Source: a bacterium
GTDB lineage: Bacteria > Cyanobacteriota > Vampirovibrionia > Gastranaerophilales > Gastranaerophilaceae
DNA length: 14,827 nt
NCBI GenBank assembly: GCA_024408905.1
Contig: JAKSUP010000012.1
Span: 1-14,827, forward strand
Direction of reading: 5' to 3'
The notes below the pieces were generated by a model. The model saw only the letters and a list, made by a program, of their open reading frames with translations, made no database searches and had not been told where the DNA came from. Position numbers and translations under genes: made by a program. Below, in pieces: positions 14,816 to 14,827 of this stretch (positions are counted from its first letter, which is position 1; each line of letters starts with the position of its first letter).

Positions 14816-14827
14816 TCATTTATCATA

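Noticed and set aside
1..14827. Defence island, prophage, CRISPR array or biosynthetic cluster
   Set aside because: No spaced direct repeats, nuclease, transposase, integrase, structural phage gene or modular synthase is visible; the genes are mostly housekeeping, flagellar or orphan.

Overview
AT-rich bacterial DNA with short intergenic gaps and strong purine ribosome binding sites. The mix is bacterial flagellar rod genes, a WecA/TagO-type polyprenyl-phosphate transferase, several small leaderless EF-hand proteins and a LysM-like/EF-hand membrane protein. It resembles gut Vampirovibrionia (Melainabacteria, Gastranaerophilales), but this is an inference from gene content only; the window holds no rRNA or tRNA marker.

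Layout. 1-546: no convincing gene. A G+C-richer stretch (37-227) is built almost wholly of nested inverted repeats and is followed by an AT-rich leader. 547-4020: a co-directional cluster of a NarL/FixJ-type response regulator, a soluble histidine kinase, and the flagellar genes flgB, flgC and fliE. The kinase stop codon overlaps the flgB ribosome binding site, so the two-component system is physically coupled to the rod genes. 4028-4624 (minus): a histidine-phosphatase-fold protein that has lost most of its catalytic residues. 4761-5312: a two-EF-hand protein, closed by a strong bidirectional terminator. 5383-7728 (minus): glyA then a wecA/tagO-like gene, one operon with a good promoter. 7841-8485: a HAD phosphatase divergent from glyA. 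8596-11240: a class III aminotransferase with a five-cysteine insert, an alpha/beta hydrolase whose nucleophile is Cys instead of Ser (start abutting the preceding stop), and a small four-helix membrane protein (overlapping start). 11241-11573: repeat-rich intergenic region with a 13-bp G-run tandem repeat and an (ATATG)5 tract. 11574-12662: unknown protein with an EF-hand/dockerin-like loop, one membrane segment and a LysM-like C-terminus, followed by a strong terminator. 12753-13019 (minus): small basic protein of unknown function. 13194-14815: an AI-2E/PerM-family membrane protein and a protein carrying two copies of an ARKGD...EF-hand module.

Working together. The clearest functional unit is the regulator/kinase/rod-gene cluster, which suggests control of or by flagellar assembly. 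glyA (serine/glycine and one-carbon metabolism) and wecA (lipid-linked glycan initiation) are housekeeping. The most unusual items are the degenerate histidine phosphatase, the Cys-nucleophile hydrolase, the ARKGD/EF-hand module and the structured element at the left end. I found no CRISPR array, transposase, integrase, tRNA or rRNA, and no sign of a defence or phage system.
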